NCBI GenBank assembly: GCA_003162425.1
Contig: PMOK01000004.1
Location: 1-38,085, forward strand
Source: Bryobacterales bacterium
Lineage (GTDB): Bacteria > Acidobacteriota > Terriglobia > Bryobacterales > Bryobacteraceae
Direction: 5' to 3'
DNA: 38,085 nt
The number at the start of each line of letters is the position of its first letter. Position 1 is the stretch's first letter. Shown here in pieces: positions 28,253-36,795 of this stretch. The notes beneath the pieces were generated by a model that ran no database searches, had not been told where the DNA came from, and saw only the letters and a list, made by a program, of their open reading frames with translations. The position numbers were made by a program, and so were the translations under genes.

Positions 28253-28329
28253 TGGTGCGTCCGGTTGGAATCGAACCAACTGCCTGACGATTAAGAATCG
28301 CCTCCTCATCCTTTATGAGCTTCGAACGC
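28253..28329 (-). tRNA. tRNA-Lys(CTT)
   Basis: Acceptor GCGTTCG/CGGACGC with A discriminator and encoded CCA. The anticodon loop TTCTTAA, with stem GGCGA/TCGTC, gives CTT (codon AAG). T-arm GTTGG/CCAAC around TTCGATT. It is a second lysine isoacceptor within 80 bases of the first. Confidence 0.78.
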
Positions 28330-28330
28330 A

Positions 28331-28420
28331 TGGTAGCGGCACTTGGAGTCGAACCAAGGTTGAGGGCTTATGCCGGTCATTCTGAGCCCCTGCAGCGTTG
28401 TTCCAACTCCATCGCGCCTG
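28331..28420 (-). tRNA. Degenerate tRNA, possibly tRNA-Met(CAT), with enlarged anticodon loop
   Basis: The 3' half is good: T-arm CTTGG/CCAAG around TTCGACT, acceptor strand TGCCGCT, A discriminator and encoded CCA. A D-arm-like part (GATGGAGTTGGAAC) lies at about 28400-28413. The anticodon region reads GGGCT, then 16 bases, then AGCCC; CAT lies near the end of that loop. Removing about a dozen bases would give a normal loop CTCATAA. The 5' acceptor strand does not pair well. This is probably a dead tRNA, or one carrying a small insertion. Confidence 0.4.
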
Positions 28421-29155
28421 CAAAGGATGAGTCAGATGCCTTTCAAAGGAAGGCTGCTTTTTGCAGAACCCTAATCGGGGACGAACTGGGGGAACAGGAA
28501 GATTGGCTGGAGAAGGTTGACTCGATCCGATGGGTGCGCGAGGGAACTAGCCGACTTGCTTCTCAATACGACAATGATGGTCGCCTTGATTCGAACGGGA
28601 AAGTCGTTCACGAACGAACCTTCATTGATCCGCTGTACGGCGATACAGGGGACGCACTGGCATCGGGCGCAATCGACGAGTATTCCCTGGAAGTATCCGA
28701 ACATCCGAACGTTCACACGGAGATCGAGAATCTGGGGGCAGTCTTGAAGAAGGTCGGATTGAATCCTGGCCAACGTAGGCCCTTATACTTCGTCGGAATG
28801 GGAAGATCACGAGCCGCAAGGAAATCAACGAGTGGAAGCGTGGCCAGCGGGCAATCAGCCGCCACAGTTCCAATCTGGTCAAAGCGATAACGGCGGCGAC
28901 GAAGAAACGGGTTATCAAAGCACCTTTGATTTCAGGGGGGAGTTATTCTGGTGTGATCCGAGAAGGTGCCGGCTATACTCTGCCTCTCCCCGATGACGAC
29001 AAGCCTACCCATAAGCCTCCTGTCTCCGACCCGGAAGCCATAAGATGGTTCGATTCCGCCCCTCCTCCGATTTCGCGTAGTCACGTCAAAACAAAGAACT
29101 TGTTCAAGAAAGTGTCCACATAGCCGTTGCTATATAGTAGGAGATCTTTTCGACT
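28421..29155. other. Region of decayed sequence right of the tRNA array
   Basis: About 735 bases with no secure gene. A long plus-strand frame (28315-28890) overlaps two tRNA genes and is probably chance. Another tRNA-like 3' end (AAGGCGACCA preceded by a T-loop-like TTCGAAT, minus strand, about 28578-28600) may be an eighth, dead tRNA. Short protein-like pieces in different plus-strand frames (e.g. TSRKEINEWKRGQRAI near 28810 and IREGAGYTLPLPDDDK near 28960) look like remnants of broken genes. Confidence 0.35.
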
Positions 29156-29425
29156 ATGGGTAGCTTGATAATAGCGTTCAATTCACCGGGAAAGAGGCCA
29201 CTGTCAATAGCAACTATCGAAGACCCGGAGCTTCTGCTCAGCGCCGCGCGATTGGCGATACGACAGGCCGAAGAGCGTGTTGCAAGCTTTGCTGAATCGG
29301 ATCCTGTAATGGCACTACTGCAAGCAGCCGAAGTTAGTCGACTCCGCACGGCGCTCGAGGTACTTGTGCCAGGTCTGGCCGAAACAGCGCCAGAGTCCAG
29401 CGATCAAGCAGTTAGCGTGATGTGA
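29156..29425 (+). CDS. Small helical hypothetical protein, 89 residues
   Basis: ATG at 29156 with GGAG 11 bases upstream. The first 20 residues form a short beta-like start (SLIIAFNSPGKRPLSIATIE). The rest is one helical region (LSAARLAIRQAEERVASFAE, then ALLQAAEVSRLRTALEVLV) that could form a coiled-coil dimer. No known motif. It precedes the recombinase group on the same strand but is 600 bases from the next gene. Confidence 0.5.
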   Translation: MGSLIIAFNSPGKRPLSIATIEDPELLLSAARLAIRQAEERVASFAESDPVMALLQAAEVSRLRTALEVLVPGLAETAPESSDQAVSVM

Positions 29426-30033
29426 AGCCGTCATTAACCCGCATTTGGCTATTAGCCAGCGATTGAGACCCGCGAAAGCAGGGTTCCGGTATTCGTCGGA
29501 ACCGACATCGGAATCAGACTTGGCAGTGCCCCGCATGGCACAAATCCCATGCTTAACGAGATTTGTGGCAGTCCAGATTTATATCTACGTTGGTTCCATG
29601 TTCTTACGGCCATTCTTACGCGTTTCTCTTGACAGATTTCAGCCGAATAAAGGCCCACAGCGAGCCAGGTTCGGAACCTTTTTTCGTCAACCGCCCCGCT
29701 CCAGGCGTTTACAGAGCTCCCAAACGCGTCGACATATGGGAGCGTGACGTGGCCTTATACTTCTCGCAGCGAGTATATGAAGCCAACAGGTCCTTTTTCA
29801 ACCGGAGAAGAAGCAAGAAGGGCTAAGACTCACGTTGGGTGCATCTTTCGGCCGAACGCTTATCGCGCGCGGGGTGCTTCTATGTATCGCATTCTCCCGT
29901 TCCGGTGGGCCGGCTTACGCAAGGTAATGGACGCATCAAGACTGAAGTCGCGCCGCCGGCCCGTGGAGGTCGCCGTCCGTTTCGATGTGTCATATACAGC
30001 GGTCGTCCCGGATGTTTTTCGGAGTCTAAGAAC
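29426..30033. other. Intergenic stretch, no secure gene
   Basis: About 600 bases in which several short plus-strand frames overlap with none clearly better. A frame open from 29839 joins the gene starting at 30034, but its upstream part does not look like protein. No hairpin with a T-run or clear promoter was found. Confidence 0.4.
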
Positions 30034-30330
30034 ATGAACTTAACGGTCGCCCACACCTCGGCGGAGGGACCCGCCCCCAACACCGAACGTCAAGTGTTCG
30101 TACGCGACCATGACGACGACGCCAAGCGCGTTCCGTTGCATGTCGCGGAACGGCTTGTAGAAGAAGGTGTCGCTGATCGCATGAGTGCCGCCGGCCATGT
30201 GCGGCTCAAGCCCGGCTTCAAGATCAAGATGTTGGATTCGCATTGCGGCGCCGGTCCGAACGTAACAACTATCGGCCGCAGGGATCGCAAATCACCACAT
30301 CCGCGCTGCCTTCAATGGAACTCGCACTGA
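30034..30330 (+). CDS. Small hypothetical protein, 98 residues
   Basis: I chose the ATG at 30034 because the part after it is protein-like (ERQVFVRDHDDDAKRVPLHV, then AERLVEEGVADRMSAAGHVR and LKPGFKI). The pattern 'lose the valine/alanine helix, then a beta strand ending in LKPG' is common in short accessory-region proteins. The C-terminal 30 residues are less convincing. It lies 11 bases upstream of the next small gene and probably shares a transcript with the recombinase. Confidence 0.45.
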   Translation: MNLTVAHTSAEGPAPNTERQVFVRDHDDDAKRVPLHVAERLVEEGVADRMSAAGHVRLKPGFKIKMLDSHCGAGPNVTTIGRRDRKSPHPRCLQWNSH

Positions 30331-30341
30331 ATTAAACCTCC

Positions 30342-30563
30342 ATGAAAGTTCGCGCACCAAGGGCCGCTGACAAAGGCGGCGCCGAAGGTGTGTCCGAAAC
30401 CTTATCCTTCTGGCAGCCGCGATCCGCAAGCCCCTTAGTTGATTCTGATGGCCGCCAGATAGTCACTAACATAACGGGTTTCTTCGAGGTTCTGCTCGAC
30501 TGGCAATCACAGGAGCGCGAAGAGGCCGCACCTGTTAAGATCGAGGGGGTCGAAAGCAAGTGA
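30342..30563 (+). CDS. Small protein coupled to the serine recombinase, 73 residues
   Basis: ATG at 30342; its stop overlaps the recombinase start as GTGA (30560-30563). The C-terminal half (QIVTNITGFFEVLLDWQSQE) looks like a small folded unit. Its position suggests a recombination accessory (directionality factor) or simply a leader gene; no motif supports either. Confidence 0.5.
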   Translation: MKVRAPRAADKGGAEGVSETLSFWQPRSASPLVDSDGRQIVTNITGFFEVLLDWQSQEREEAAPVKIEGVESK

Positions 30564-32146
30564 CTAAACCGATTCACCAAGCTGAGAAGCGGGCCGTCCT
30601 CTACAGCCGGGTCTCATCGAAGGAGCAAGAAAAGGAAGGTTTTTCAATCCCAGCTCAACAAAAGCTCCTTGAGCGCTACGCTATCGACAAAGGCTTTCAC
30701 ATCCACGCTCGCTACACTGACGTAGAAACTGCCAAGCGAGCGGGCCGACTAGGCTTCGCAGAAATGGTGGCGTTGCTCCGGAGTAACCAGCAGTGCCGCA
30801 TCGTGATCGTCGAGAAAACCGATAGGCTCTACCGAAACTTTAAGGATTACGTAACTCTGGACGAGATAGAAGGGCTAGAGATTCACTTTGCTAAGGAGGG
30901 CACGGTAATCTCTCGCGATTCTCGATCCTCCGAGAAACTCATCCACGGCATCAAGGTCTTGATGGCGAAGAACTACATCGACAACCTCTCCGAGGAGACT
31001 CGGAAAGGTATGCTGGAGAAAGCGGAGCAGGGCATTTTCCCGTCATACGCACCGATTGGATACAAAAACGCGGACGGTCCTAATGGCAAGAGGATCATCG
31101 TTCTTGATGAGACCCAAGCGCCGATGTACCGGCGACTATTCGAGCTATGCTCTACGGCGCGTTATTCGATCAAGGATCTCGGAGCGCTCGTCAGAGAGGA
31201 ACGCCTGACGGGGCGGAGCGATCGTCCGTTACCCACGTCAACGGTTCATAAGATCCTCCGCAGCCGCTTCTACTGTGGCGAATTCGACTGGGCCGGAAAG
31301 ACGTATCAGGGAACCCACGAGCCGATCGTTTCGAAGGAACTCTGGCAGCAGGTGCAATTGGCACTTGACGGCCGTTTGGGTAATCGCGCAAAGAAGCGTC
31401 ACCACGCCTTCCCATTCTCGGGTCTGTTGACATGCGGCCATTGTGGCTACGCGCTGGTTGGGGAGATCAAGAAGGGCAAGTACGTCTATTACCGCTGCCG
31501 CGCGCTGCGCGGAACTTGCACGCTGGCTTATGTTCCGCAAGAAGAGATTGAACGCGATTTCGAGCGAGTTCTTCGAACGATCGTCATTGACGAAGAAGTA
31601 GCTGGATGGGTGGCGATCGCTTTGCGCCAGAGCCATGCGGACCAGATGCGCTTCCGTGAAGCTGAGATCAAGAAGCTAAACGCGGAGCACGAGCGCATTC
31701 AGAAAGCGCTCGACACTCTATACGACGATCGGATTGAACGCCGGATTGACTTGGCCTTCTTTGAACGGAAGTCTCAGCAATGGCGAGATGAGCAATCCGC
31801 GATCCGGTGGGATATCGAGCGACACCAGACTGCCACCGAGTCTTTCATGGATGCGGGAGTCAGAATTATCGAACTCTCGCAAAAGCTTCATTCTATGTTT
31901 CTTAAGCAGCCTGCGCACGAAAAGCGGCGGTTACTGGATTTCGTAGTGTCGAACTGCTCCTGGAAAGATGGGCGGCTCACTCCAACGTTCCGGCAACCCT
32001 TTGATATGCTGGCGCTTGCGGTCACCAAGAACCTCCCATCCGCAACACTAAGCGAGGTTCCGAGCACCAAGAATGAGAAGTGGCTCCCCGCCATGGATTC
32101 GAACCACGATTCACAGTATGCGTGTTCACTTCGGGAAGGATTCTGA
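30560..32146 (+). CDS. Large serine recombinase (site-specific integrase)
   Basis: The 528-residue protein starts at GTG 30560. The resolvase domain (about 12-155) has the catalytic Ser19 in LYSRVSSKEQ and EKTDRLYRNFKDY. The recombinase domain (about 170-290) has RKGMLEKAEQGIFPSYAPIG and STVHKILRSRFYCG. A zinc ribbon follows (LTCGHCGYAL and YYRCRALRGTC), then a coiled coil (about 365-450). Large serine integrases insert mobile elements at short attachment sites. The last 20 codons (KWLPAMDSNHDSQYA) are a translated tRNA 3' end, so the coding region reads into an attachment-like site at 32081-32114. It appears intact and is the likely integrase of the island or part of it. Confidence 0.88.
   Translation: MTKPIHQAEKRAVLYSRVSSKEQEKEGFSIPAQQKLLERYAIDKGFHIHARYTDVETAKRAGRLGFAEMVALLRSNQQCRIVIVEKTDRLYRNFKDYVTLDEIEGLEIHFAKEGTVISRDSRSSEKLIHGIKVLMAKNYIDNLSEETRKGMLEKAEQGIFPSYAPIGYKNADGPNGKRIIVLDETQAPMYRRLFELCSTARYSIKDLGALVREERLTGRSDRPLPTSTVHKILRSRFYCGEFDWAGKTYQGTHEPIVSKELWQQVQLALDGRLGNRAKKRHHAFPFSGLLTCGHCGYALVGEIKKGKYVYYRCRALRGTCTLAYVPQEEIERDFERVLRTIVIDEEVAGWVAIALRQSHADQMRFREAEIKKLNAEHERIQKALDTLYDDRIERRIDLAFFERKSQQWRDEQSAIRWDIERHQTATESFMDAGVRIIELSQKLHSMFLKQPAHEKRRLLDFVVSNCSWKDGRLTPTFRQPFDMLALAVTKNLPSATLSEVPSTKNEKWLPAMDSNHDSQYACSLREGF
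32081..32114 (-). repeat. tRNA 3'-end sequence (T-arm, acceptor strand, CCA): candidate attachment site
   Basis: Read on the minus strand this is a T-arm (CGTGG/CCATG around TTCGAAT), acceptor strand GCGGGGA, G and CCA. No matching 5' half lies next to it. The part 32092-32114 occurs again, perfectly and inverted, at 37026-37048. A tRNA 3' end beside an integrase gene is the usual look of an attachment site. Confidence 0.6.
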
Positions 32147-32248
32147 TCGGTACGAAACCGCCATCCTGAACGGTAACCACTGCGTTCTGTTGAGGTTTTG
32201 GTGGGATCAGGGGATCAGGTGTAGTTGGACTGTCGCAACGCTAACAAT

Positions 32249-32404
32249 ATGCCGATACAGTCAAATGGGTATCGTTTCATGATCCTCCAAACGCTCGACT
32301 TCGACATTCCGGCTCTTTTCAACTCTGACAACGCCGTCGCAATTTGCCAATCGGAAAGTGAACCGCTGACGAATCTGATTTCCATGGTGCGTCATGCCGG
32401 TTAG
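32249..32404 (+). CDS. Possible 51-residue protein
   Basis: ATG at 32249 without a clear ribosome-binding site; a second in-frame ATG at 32279 is possible. The sequence (MILQTLDFDIPALFNSDNAV and on) is plausible protein and ends 11 bases inside the following gene. It may be the front part of that gene separated by a frameshift. Confidence 0.3.
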   Translation: MPIQSNGYRFMILQTLDFDIPALFNSDNAVAICQSESEPLTNLISMVRHAG

Positions 32405-32696
32405 AGGCGTGATCGTGGTCGAGTCGGATTCGGAGGACCACTTCGTCATCGCTGCTACAACCTCGGCCCATGAAGGCACACTCTTCAGCGACACTCGCAA
32501 ATGGACCAAAATGCACGGATATCGGTTTTGGCTCAAGCGTGCAGACGAACGCATATCAGTACCCGGAGAAAATGACTTCTCCTTGCCCGATGGCCGGGTT
32601 GTCGAGATCCACAACATCTATACGACGGCTGGAGTTTTCACCCGGTTGGGTCTTTCTTTGCAGGCGGCACTTCCGGCCCAGTATGTGCAGTTGTAA
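32394..32696 (+). CDS. Hypothetical protein, 100 residues
   Basis: ATG at 32394, overlapping the end of the preceding small frame. The product (VRGVIVVESDSEDHFVIAAT, WTKMHGYRFWLKRADERIS, SLPDGRVVEIHNIYTTAG) reads as a small alpha/beta protein and is much more protein-like than the opposite strand. No family recognised, no signal peptide. It lies between the recombinase and the gene interrupted by the IS21 element. Confidence 0.45.
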   Translation: MPVRGVIVVESDSEDHFVIAATTSAHEGTLFSDTRKWTKMHGYRFWLKRADERISVPGENDFSLPDGRVVEIHNIYTTAGVFTRLGLSLQAALPAQYVQL

Positions 32697-32762
32697 GGCG
32701 AAATGAAGTCCCGCTACACGGATTGGTTCTGCACCATGCATGCAGGCGAGCGCATGTCGCCT

Positions 32763-33076
32763 CTACGTTACGCCGTACAAAGCTTCCCAAACCACATCAG
32801 TCTCGTTACGAATTGAATCAAACGACATGATTACCCGCCCCCCAAAGTGGTCAAGATGTGCAACCACACCCTTCTCGTCATCTCGGTCCTGAATGCTGCG
32901 TGTGACCAGCATCGTCTTTCCACGGAGATCCATCGAAATCGCTTTAACAATCGGGAGAACCCCAGGACCAACGACAAAGCCCATCACTTTATCCTCGGCG
33001 ACGAATCTCTCGATGTCTTTGTACGGCTGTGCCGTCCTCACCAACTTGAACTGGACTTCGGAACCGTCTACCATGA
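32763..33076 (-). pseudogene. 3' part of a small gene split by the IS21 element
   Basis: From the IS edge (33076) to the stop at 32763 this encodes the last 102 residues of a protein (VDGSEVQFKLVRTAQPYKDI, then MGFVVGPGVLPIVKAISMDL and FGGRVIMSFDSIRNETDVVW). Its first 42 codons lie beyond the IS at 36796-36922. Removing the IS and one copy of the 6-bp CCATGA duplication joins the halves in frame to give 144 residues. Function unknown. The transposon end supplies a chance ATG upstream. Confidence 0.75.
33071..33076. repeat. Left target-site duplication CCATGA
   Basis: CCATGA at 33071-33076 is repeated directly at 36796-36801, immediately outside the terminal inverted repeats. Six bases is within the range for IS21-family elements. 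The correct rejoining of the split gene across this duplication confirms it. Confidence 0.75.
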
Positions 33077-33130
33077 CCTCGGTGGACACCCAAAACCGGC
33101 CATACGTGGACACCTGAAAACCGGCCAACG
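33077..33130 (+). repeat. IS21 left terminal repeat
   Basis: Two tandem copies of the transposase-binding unit (GTGGACACC then AAAACCGGCCA) are separated by three bases. Matches the inverted right end at 36741-36795 with a few differences. Confidence 0.8.
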
Positions 33131-33180
33131 AGATAGCTGAATCAGGACATTGAACTGGCGGAGAGATTACGCTCCGTCAC

Positions 33181-34744
33181 GTGAGCAATGTCTTGAGCGA
33201 AGAAAAGAAACAGCAAGTCATCGCGCTGGGACGGCTGGGGATGGTCGTTGCGGCGCATCGAGAGAGCGGCGCATATTCGCCGCGAAACCGCCGGAGCGTA
33301 TCTTCGGGCTGCGGGAATCGCGGTGCGTCCATCGGGTGGGTGGGGACGGAATGCCGCAAAACCGGCCATAGAGGTGTCCACCGACTCTGTGGCCGAAAAA
33401 CCGCCTCGGCAACCAGGCCGTAGCTCCTCGGCGAGCGCCTGCGAACCCTACCGGGAGGTCATTGAAGCCGAACTAGCAAAGGGTCGTAACGCGATGGCGA
33501 TCTGGCAGGACCTGGTGGACGGCCACGGTTTTGCTGGACGCTATGCCAGTGTTAAGCGCTTCGTGCGGAAGCTGTGCGGGTCTTCCGCGCCCGAAGCCCG
33601 CGTGGTGATTGAAACCGCTCCGGGCGAAGAAGCTCAAGTGGATTATGGCACCGGCCCCATGGTGCGCGATCCGCAGACCGGCAAGTACCGGCGCACGCGG
33701 CTTTTCGTGATGACGCTGGGCCATAGCCGGAAAGCCGTGCGGCTGCTGGTATTCCGCTCCAGCACACAGACCTGGGCCGAACTGCACGAGACGGCTTTCC
33801 GCAGATTGGGCGGAGCCACTCGCACGGTGGTGCTGGATAATCTGCGCGAAGGCGTGTTGACGCCGGACATCTACGATCCCAAGATCAACCCTCTCTATGC
33901 GGACGTGTTGAAGCATTACGGCGTGGTCCCTCTGCCATGCCGTGTCCAAGATCCGGATCGAAAAGGCAAGGTCGAATCCGGGGTCGGCCATGCGCAGAAA
34001 ACGCCTCTGAAGGGTCAACGCTTCGAGAGCCTGGAACAAGCGCAGACGTATCTGGATCACTGGGAGGAGCGTTGGGCCGACACGCGCATTCACGGCACCA
34101 CCAAACGGCAAGTCGCGGAGATGTTCGCCGAAGAGAAACCGGCGCTTCTGCCTCTGCCCCTGGAACCCTTCCGCTATTACCGTTATGGCGAGCGCTCAGT
34201 TCATCTGGACGGCTGCGTCGAAGTCGAGGCCGCCTACTACGGCGCGCCTCCGGGTTGGATCGGACGGCGCGTGCAAGTGCAATGGAACGCTTCGCATGTG
34301 AGGCTGATCGATCCCCGCACTGGGCAACTGCTGCGAGAGCACTTGCGGCAACAGCGGGGCCGCCATCGCATCCGGGAGGAAGACCGTCCCACGCGAACTC
34401 CGCTCTCGACTCAGCAACTGCTCAACCGCGCTGCAAAAGCGGGAGCGCACATCGGCGCGCTGTGCCAGGCCATGCATCGCAACCTGGGCGAGGAAGCGGT
34501 GCGCCGCATTCTGGGCGTCCTGAATCTGGTTAAGAAGTATGGTGTCGCATCTACCGATGAGGCTTGCGCCTTGGGACTCGAAACCGGCGCAAGCCACTAC
34601 CACTTCGTGCGCCGCTACCTGGAACGCAACCCACAACTGCCGCTGAGTCTGCGTCAGGTCGATCCGCTCATCCGCCAGCTCACGCTGTATCGCGACCTCA
34701 TCGAGAGCCGCACCCAAAACTCAAAACAGGAGAACCCCTCATGA
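33181..34744 (+). pseudogene. istA: IstA transposase, frameshifted near the N-terminus
   Basis: The gene begins at GTG 33181 with the usual IstA start (SNVLSEEKKQQVIALGRLG). An extra base at about 33241 puts the rest in another frame, which continues from SLRRIERAAHIRRETAGAYL to 34744. The DDE catalytic acids are present: DYGTGPMV, VLDNLREGVL and KGKVESGVGHAQ. Without the extra base it would be about 520 residues, normal for IstA. From an internal TTG at 33248 a 498-residue protein missing the first helix of the helix-turn-helix could be made. IstA cuts and joins the IS ends. The stop overlaps the istB start (ATGA). Confidence 0.82.
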
Positions 34745-35490
34745 ACGTCATTGAACTCGACCGCGCGTTGCGCCAACTCCGCCTGGGCGGCATGGCAGCG
34801 GTGCTAGAAACCCGCTTGCGTCAGGCACAAGCCGAAGCCATGGCCCCAATCGACCTGATCGCCTGTCTGGTTTCTGACGAACTCACTCTACGCACCGACC
34901 GTTTACTCCAACGCCGCCGTAAACAGGCCGCCTTTCGCGATGCCGACCGGACTCTAGATAACTTTGACTTCACCTTCAATCCGAAAATGAATCGCAGTCT
35001 GGTGTTCGATCTGGCCACCGGCGCGTTCATCAACAAGCGGGAAGACGCGTTGTTTCTGGGCCCTGGTGGAACCGGCAAAAGCCACCTGGCGCAGGCCATC
35101 GGCCAGTGCGCCATCCAACAAGGCTACAAAGTGCTGTATCGCGAAACCCACATTCTGCTCGATGAACTGGCCGACGCGGTCACGGACGGCATGCGCAAAG
35201 AGTATATGGAATCGATCGCCACTGTGCCACTGCTCATCATCGATGACTTCGGAATGCGCAAACTCCCACACACCGCCGCCGAGGATCTGCTGGAAATCAT
35301 CATGCGCCGCTACGAGCGCTTCAGTACGCTACTCACTTCCAACCGCCCGGTCGAAGACTGGGGCAAGTTACTTGGCGATGTCGCCGCGGTAAGTGCGATG
35401 CTCGACCGGCTGCTACATCACGGTCACGTACTCAAGTGTGGTCCAAGAAGCTGGCGCACGAAGTCGGCAGTGGCGGGAGGTGGCCAATGA
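34741..35490 (+). CDS. istB: IstB, AAA+ ATPase helper of IS21 transposition
   Basis: The 249-residue protein starts at the ATG at 34741, overlapping the istA stop by four bases. Walker A is GPGGTGKSHLAQA (about residues 106-118) and Walker B LLIIDDFGMRKL (about 165-176). The C-terminus (LDRLLHHGHVLKCGPRSWRT) is typical of IstB. IstB assembles on target DNA and stimulates IstA. The length is normal and the gene appears intact. Confidence 0.9.
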   Translation: MNVIELDRALRQLRLGGMAAVLETRLRQAQAEAMAPIDLIACLVSDELTLRTDRLLQRRRKQAAFRDADRTLDNFDFTFNPKMNRSLVFDLATGAFINKREDALFLGPGGTGKSHLAQAIGQCAIQQGYKVLYRETHILLDELADAVTDGMRKEYMESIATVPLLIIDDFGMRKLPHTAAEDLLEIIMRRYERFSTLLTSNRPVEDWGKLLGDVAAVSAMLDRLLHHGHVLKCGPRSWRTKSAVAGGGQ

Positions 35491-35578
35491 TACTGTCAAA
35501 TTGCAGTAGGCAGGCTGCATGGTCCGGGAACTCCGAACTGTCCGGTATTGTCCAATAGACGCAGGGAACTTTCTGCTC

Positions 35579-36418
35579 ATGCGGTGGTTTATCCTATTCT
35601 GCGCGGGTTTTATGCCGGCCACCAGTTTGGCCCAGTTCTCTGCACCAACTGTCCTCAGTGACAAACAAGTTGCCATGGTGGTGGACCGGGCTGTTATTAT
35701 CACGCCCGAAGAGTTTGTACCAGAGCGGGTCGAACGACTCTGCCGCGAGTTCTTGAACACCTTCGCTCAGAATCGCGGACTGCGGCGACTGATCATCGGA
35801 ACAAGTGAGGATACCGTTCGGTCAGCCCTCTTTCATGGCAGTCCACCAGCGGTAGAGGACACAGGGAAGGCCAAGCCCAGAGTTTTCGATGATCGCCAGT
35901 CTGCTTTTGACAGGATGGTGGAAGCAATTCGGAACCAGAATTTGCCCAGAGGGCCTGTTGCTCGGGTGCTCGCCATTGGCGACGCTGCGATGCTGACTGT
36001 CCGCGATGCTCACGGCTACACGGAAAAACTTCTAGCTGGAACGTCCGACCCAACTCTGGTTCGAGACGGCAAAATCTCTTATCGTCTGCTGCACTTTGTC
36101 TTGACGCCGCCAGGCCCAGCTTTGCGGCCTGACGATTACTTCACGTCGATTTACTTTGAAGCAAAGCCCGAGCTATCGGTAAGTAGTGTGGGAAGGCTCA
36201 TGCTTCGATTCAAACAGATTGCGCGTGGTGGACAGCTACGCGTAGACGTTCGCCCGGATACATTCTTTGCCGAGTCTTGGGATTACCCCGCTGTGCTTCC
36301 ATTCGTTCGGGACTCCGTCGTTCCTAGTAAGCTCCAATATCTCGTCCGCGGCAACTTAACATGCGTAGCAGTTGGAAATCGTCCGATCGCCTGCAGCGGT
36401 GACAACTTCCAGCCCTGA
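35579..36418 (+). CDS. Secreted passenger protein of the IS21 element, 279 residues
   Basis: I chose the ATG at 35579 (AGGGAA about 10 bases upstream) because it opens a clear signal peptide (RWFILFCAGFMPATSLAQ) with likely cleavage after AQ; the frame is open to 35519. The mature part is soluble alpha/beta (VVDRAVIITPEEFVPERVER, then GLRRLIIGTSEDTVRSALF and PVARVLAIGDAAMLTVRD). Two cysteines near the C-terminus (LTCVAVGNRPIACSG) may form a disulfide. I recognise no resistance or transposition family. It lies inside the terminal repeats, 88 bases after istB, so it travels with the element. Confidence 0.65.
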   Translation: MRWFILFCAGFMPATSLAQFSAPTVLSDKQVAMVVDRAVIITPEEFVPERVERLCREFLNTFAQNRGLRRLIIGTSEDTVRSALFHGSPPAVEDTGKAKPRVFDDRQSAFDRMVEAIRNQNLPRGPVARVLAIGDAAMLTVRDAHGYTEKLLAGTSDPTLVRDGKISYRLLHFVLTPPGPALRPDDYFTSIYFEAKPELSVSSVGRLMLRFKQIARGGQLRVDVRPDTFFAESWDYPAVLPFVRDSVVPSKLQYLVRGNLTCVAVGNRPIACSGDNFQP

Positions 36419-36740
36419 TCTGGGTCTATCCTTGCCATTCCCGAGATTGAGGCCTTGGTGGCCCGTATCGGGAAACGGTGGCTGAAAAAGCACTTCTTAC
36501 TTGGGGACTCTGTCCCCAAACCCCTGGGATTTATCGCTTTTGCGCCAGAATGTTGGCAAAAAGGGCGGCTTGCGCCGCCCAACCATTCCGGCCGCTGAGT
36601 CGGCGCTCCGGTCGCATCCCTGCGTCGCCGTATCCTCCGCCCAGGTGAGCTAAGTATAAACCCGCCCGGCCTCGCTCTCAAAAAAATCTTGCCAGAGCGA
36701 CCTCCCGCAGGGTATAAATACTCTTGTTCTGGTTCTGCGC
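36419..36740. other. IS21 right-hand non-coding part with two hairpins
   Basis: No gene seen. TTGGGGAC/GTCCCCAA with a 3-base loop (36501-36519) and GGGCGGC/GCCGCCC with a 4-base loop (36563-36580) are perfect hairpins. Neither has a T-run, so they may be structural or act as Rho-assisted ends for the passenger gene. Confidence 0.5.
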
Positions 36741-36795
36741 CGTTGGCCGGTTTTGAAGTGTCCACCTATGGCCGGTTTTCAGATGTCCACCGAGG
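36741..36795 (-). repeat. IS21 right terminal repeat
   Basis: Inverted copy of the left end with two transposase-binding units (GGCCGGTTTT then TGTCCACC). It ends exactly at the second CCATGA. Confidence 0.8.

Larger units (their letters stand above)
33077..36795 (+). mobile_element. IS21-family insertion sequence carrying a passenger gene (3719 bp)
   Basis: The boundaries are 54/55-bp imperfect inverted repeats, each with two copies of a GTGGACA...AAAACCGGCCA unit: left 33077-33130, right 36741-36795. istA and istB (33181-35490) occupy the left part, as usual for IS21. The right 1.2 kb, which ordinary IS21 elements of about 2-2.5 kb lack, holds a secreted-protein gene and two hairpins. The 6-bp duplication CCATGA flanks the whole unit, so passenger and transposase genes moved together. 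The istA reading frame has a one-base error near its start. If a strict TG...CA end is required, the element could extend by three bases on each side. Confidence 0.8.

Noticed and set aside
27826-28329. CRISPR array suggested by repeated similar units
   Set aside because: The repeated units are tRNA T-arms and acceptor ends; spacing and sequence vary as in tRNAs and no cas genes are present.
28355-28395. Group I intron in the tRNA-Met-like gene
   Set aside because: The excess is only about a dozen bases, far too small for a self-splicing intron.
28315-28890. 191-codon plus-strand frame
   Set aside because: It runs through the tRNA-Lys(CTT) and tRNA-like genes on the other strand, and its middle is not protein-like; probably chance.
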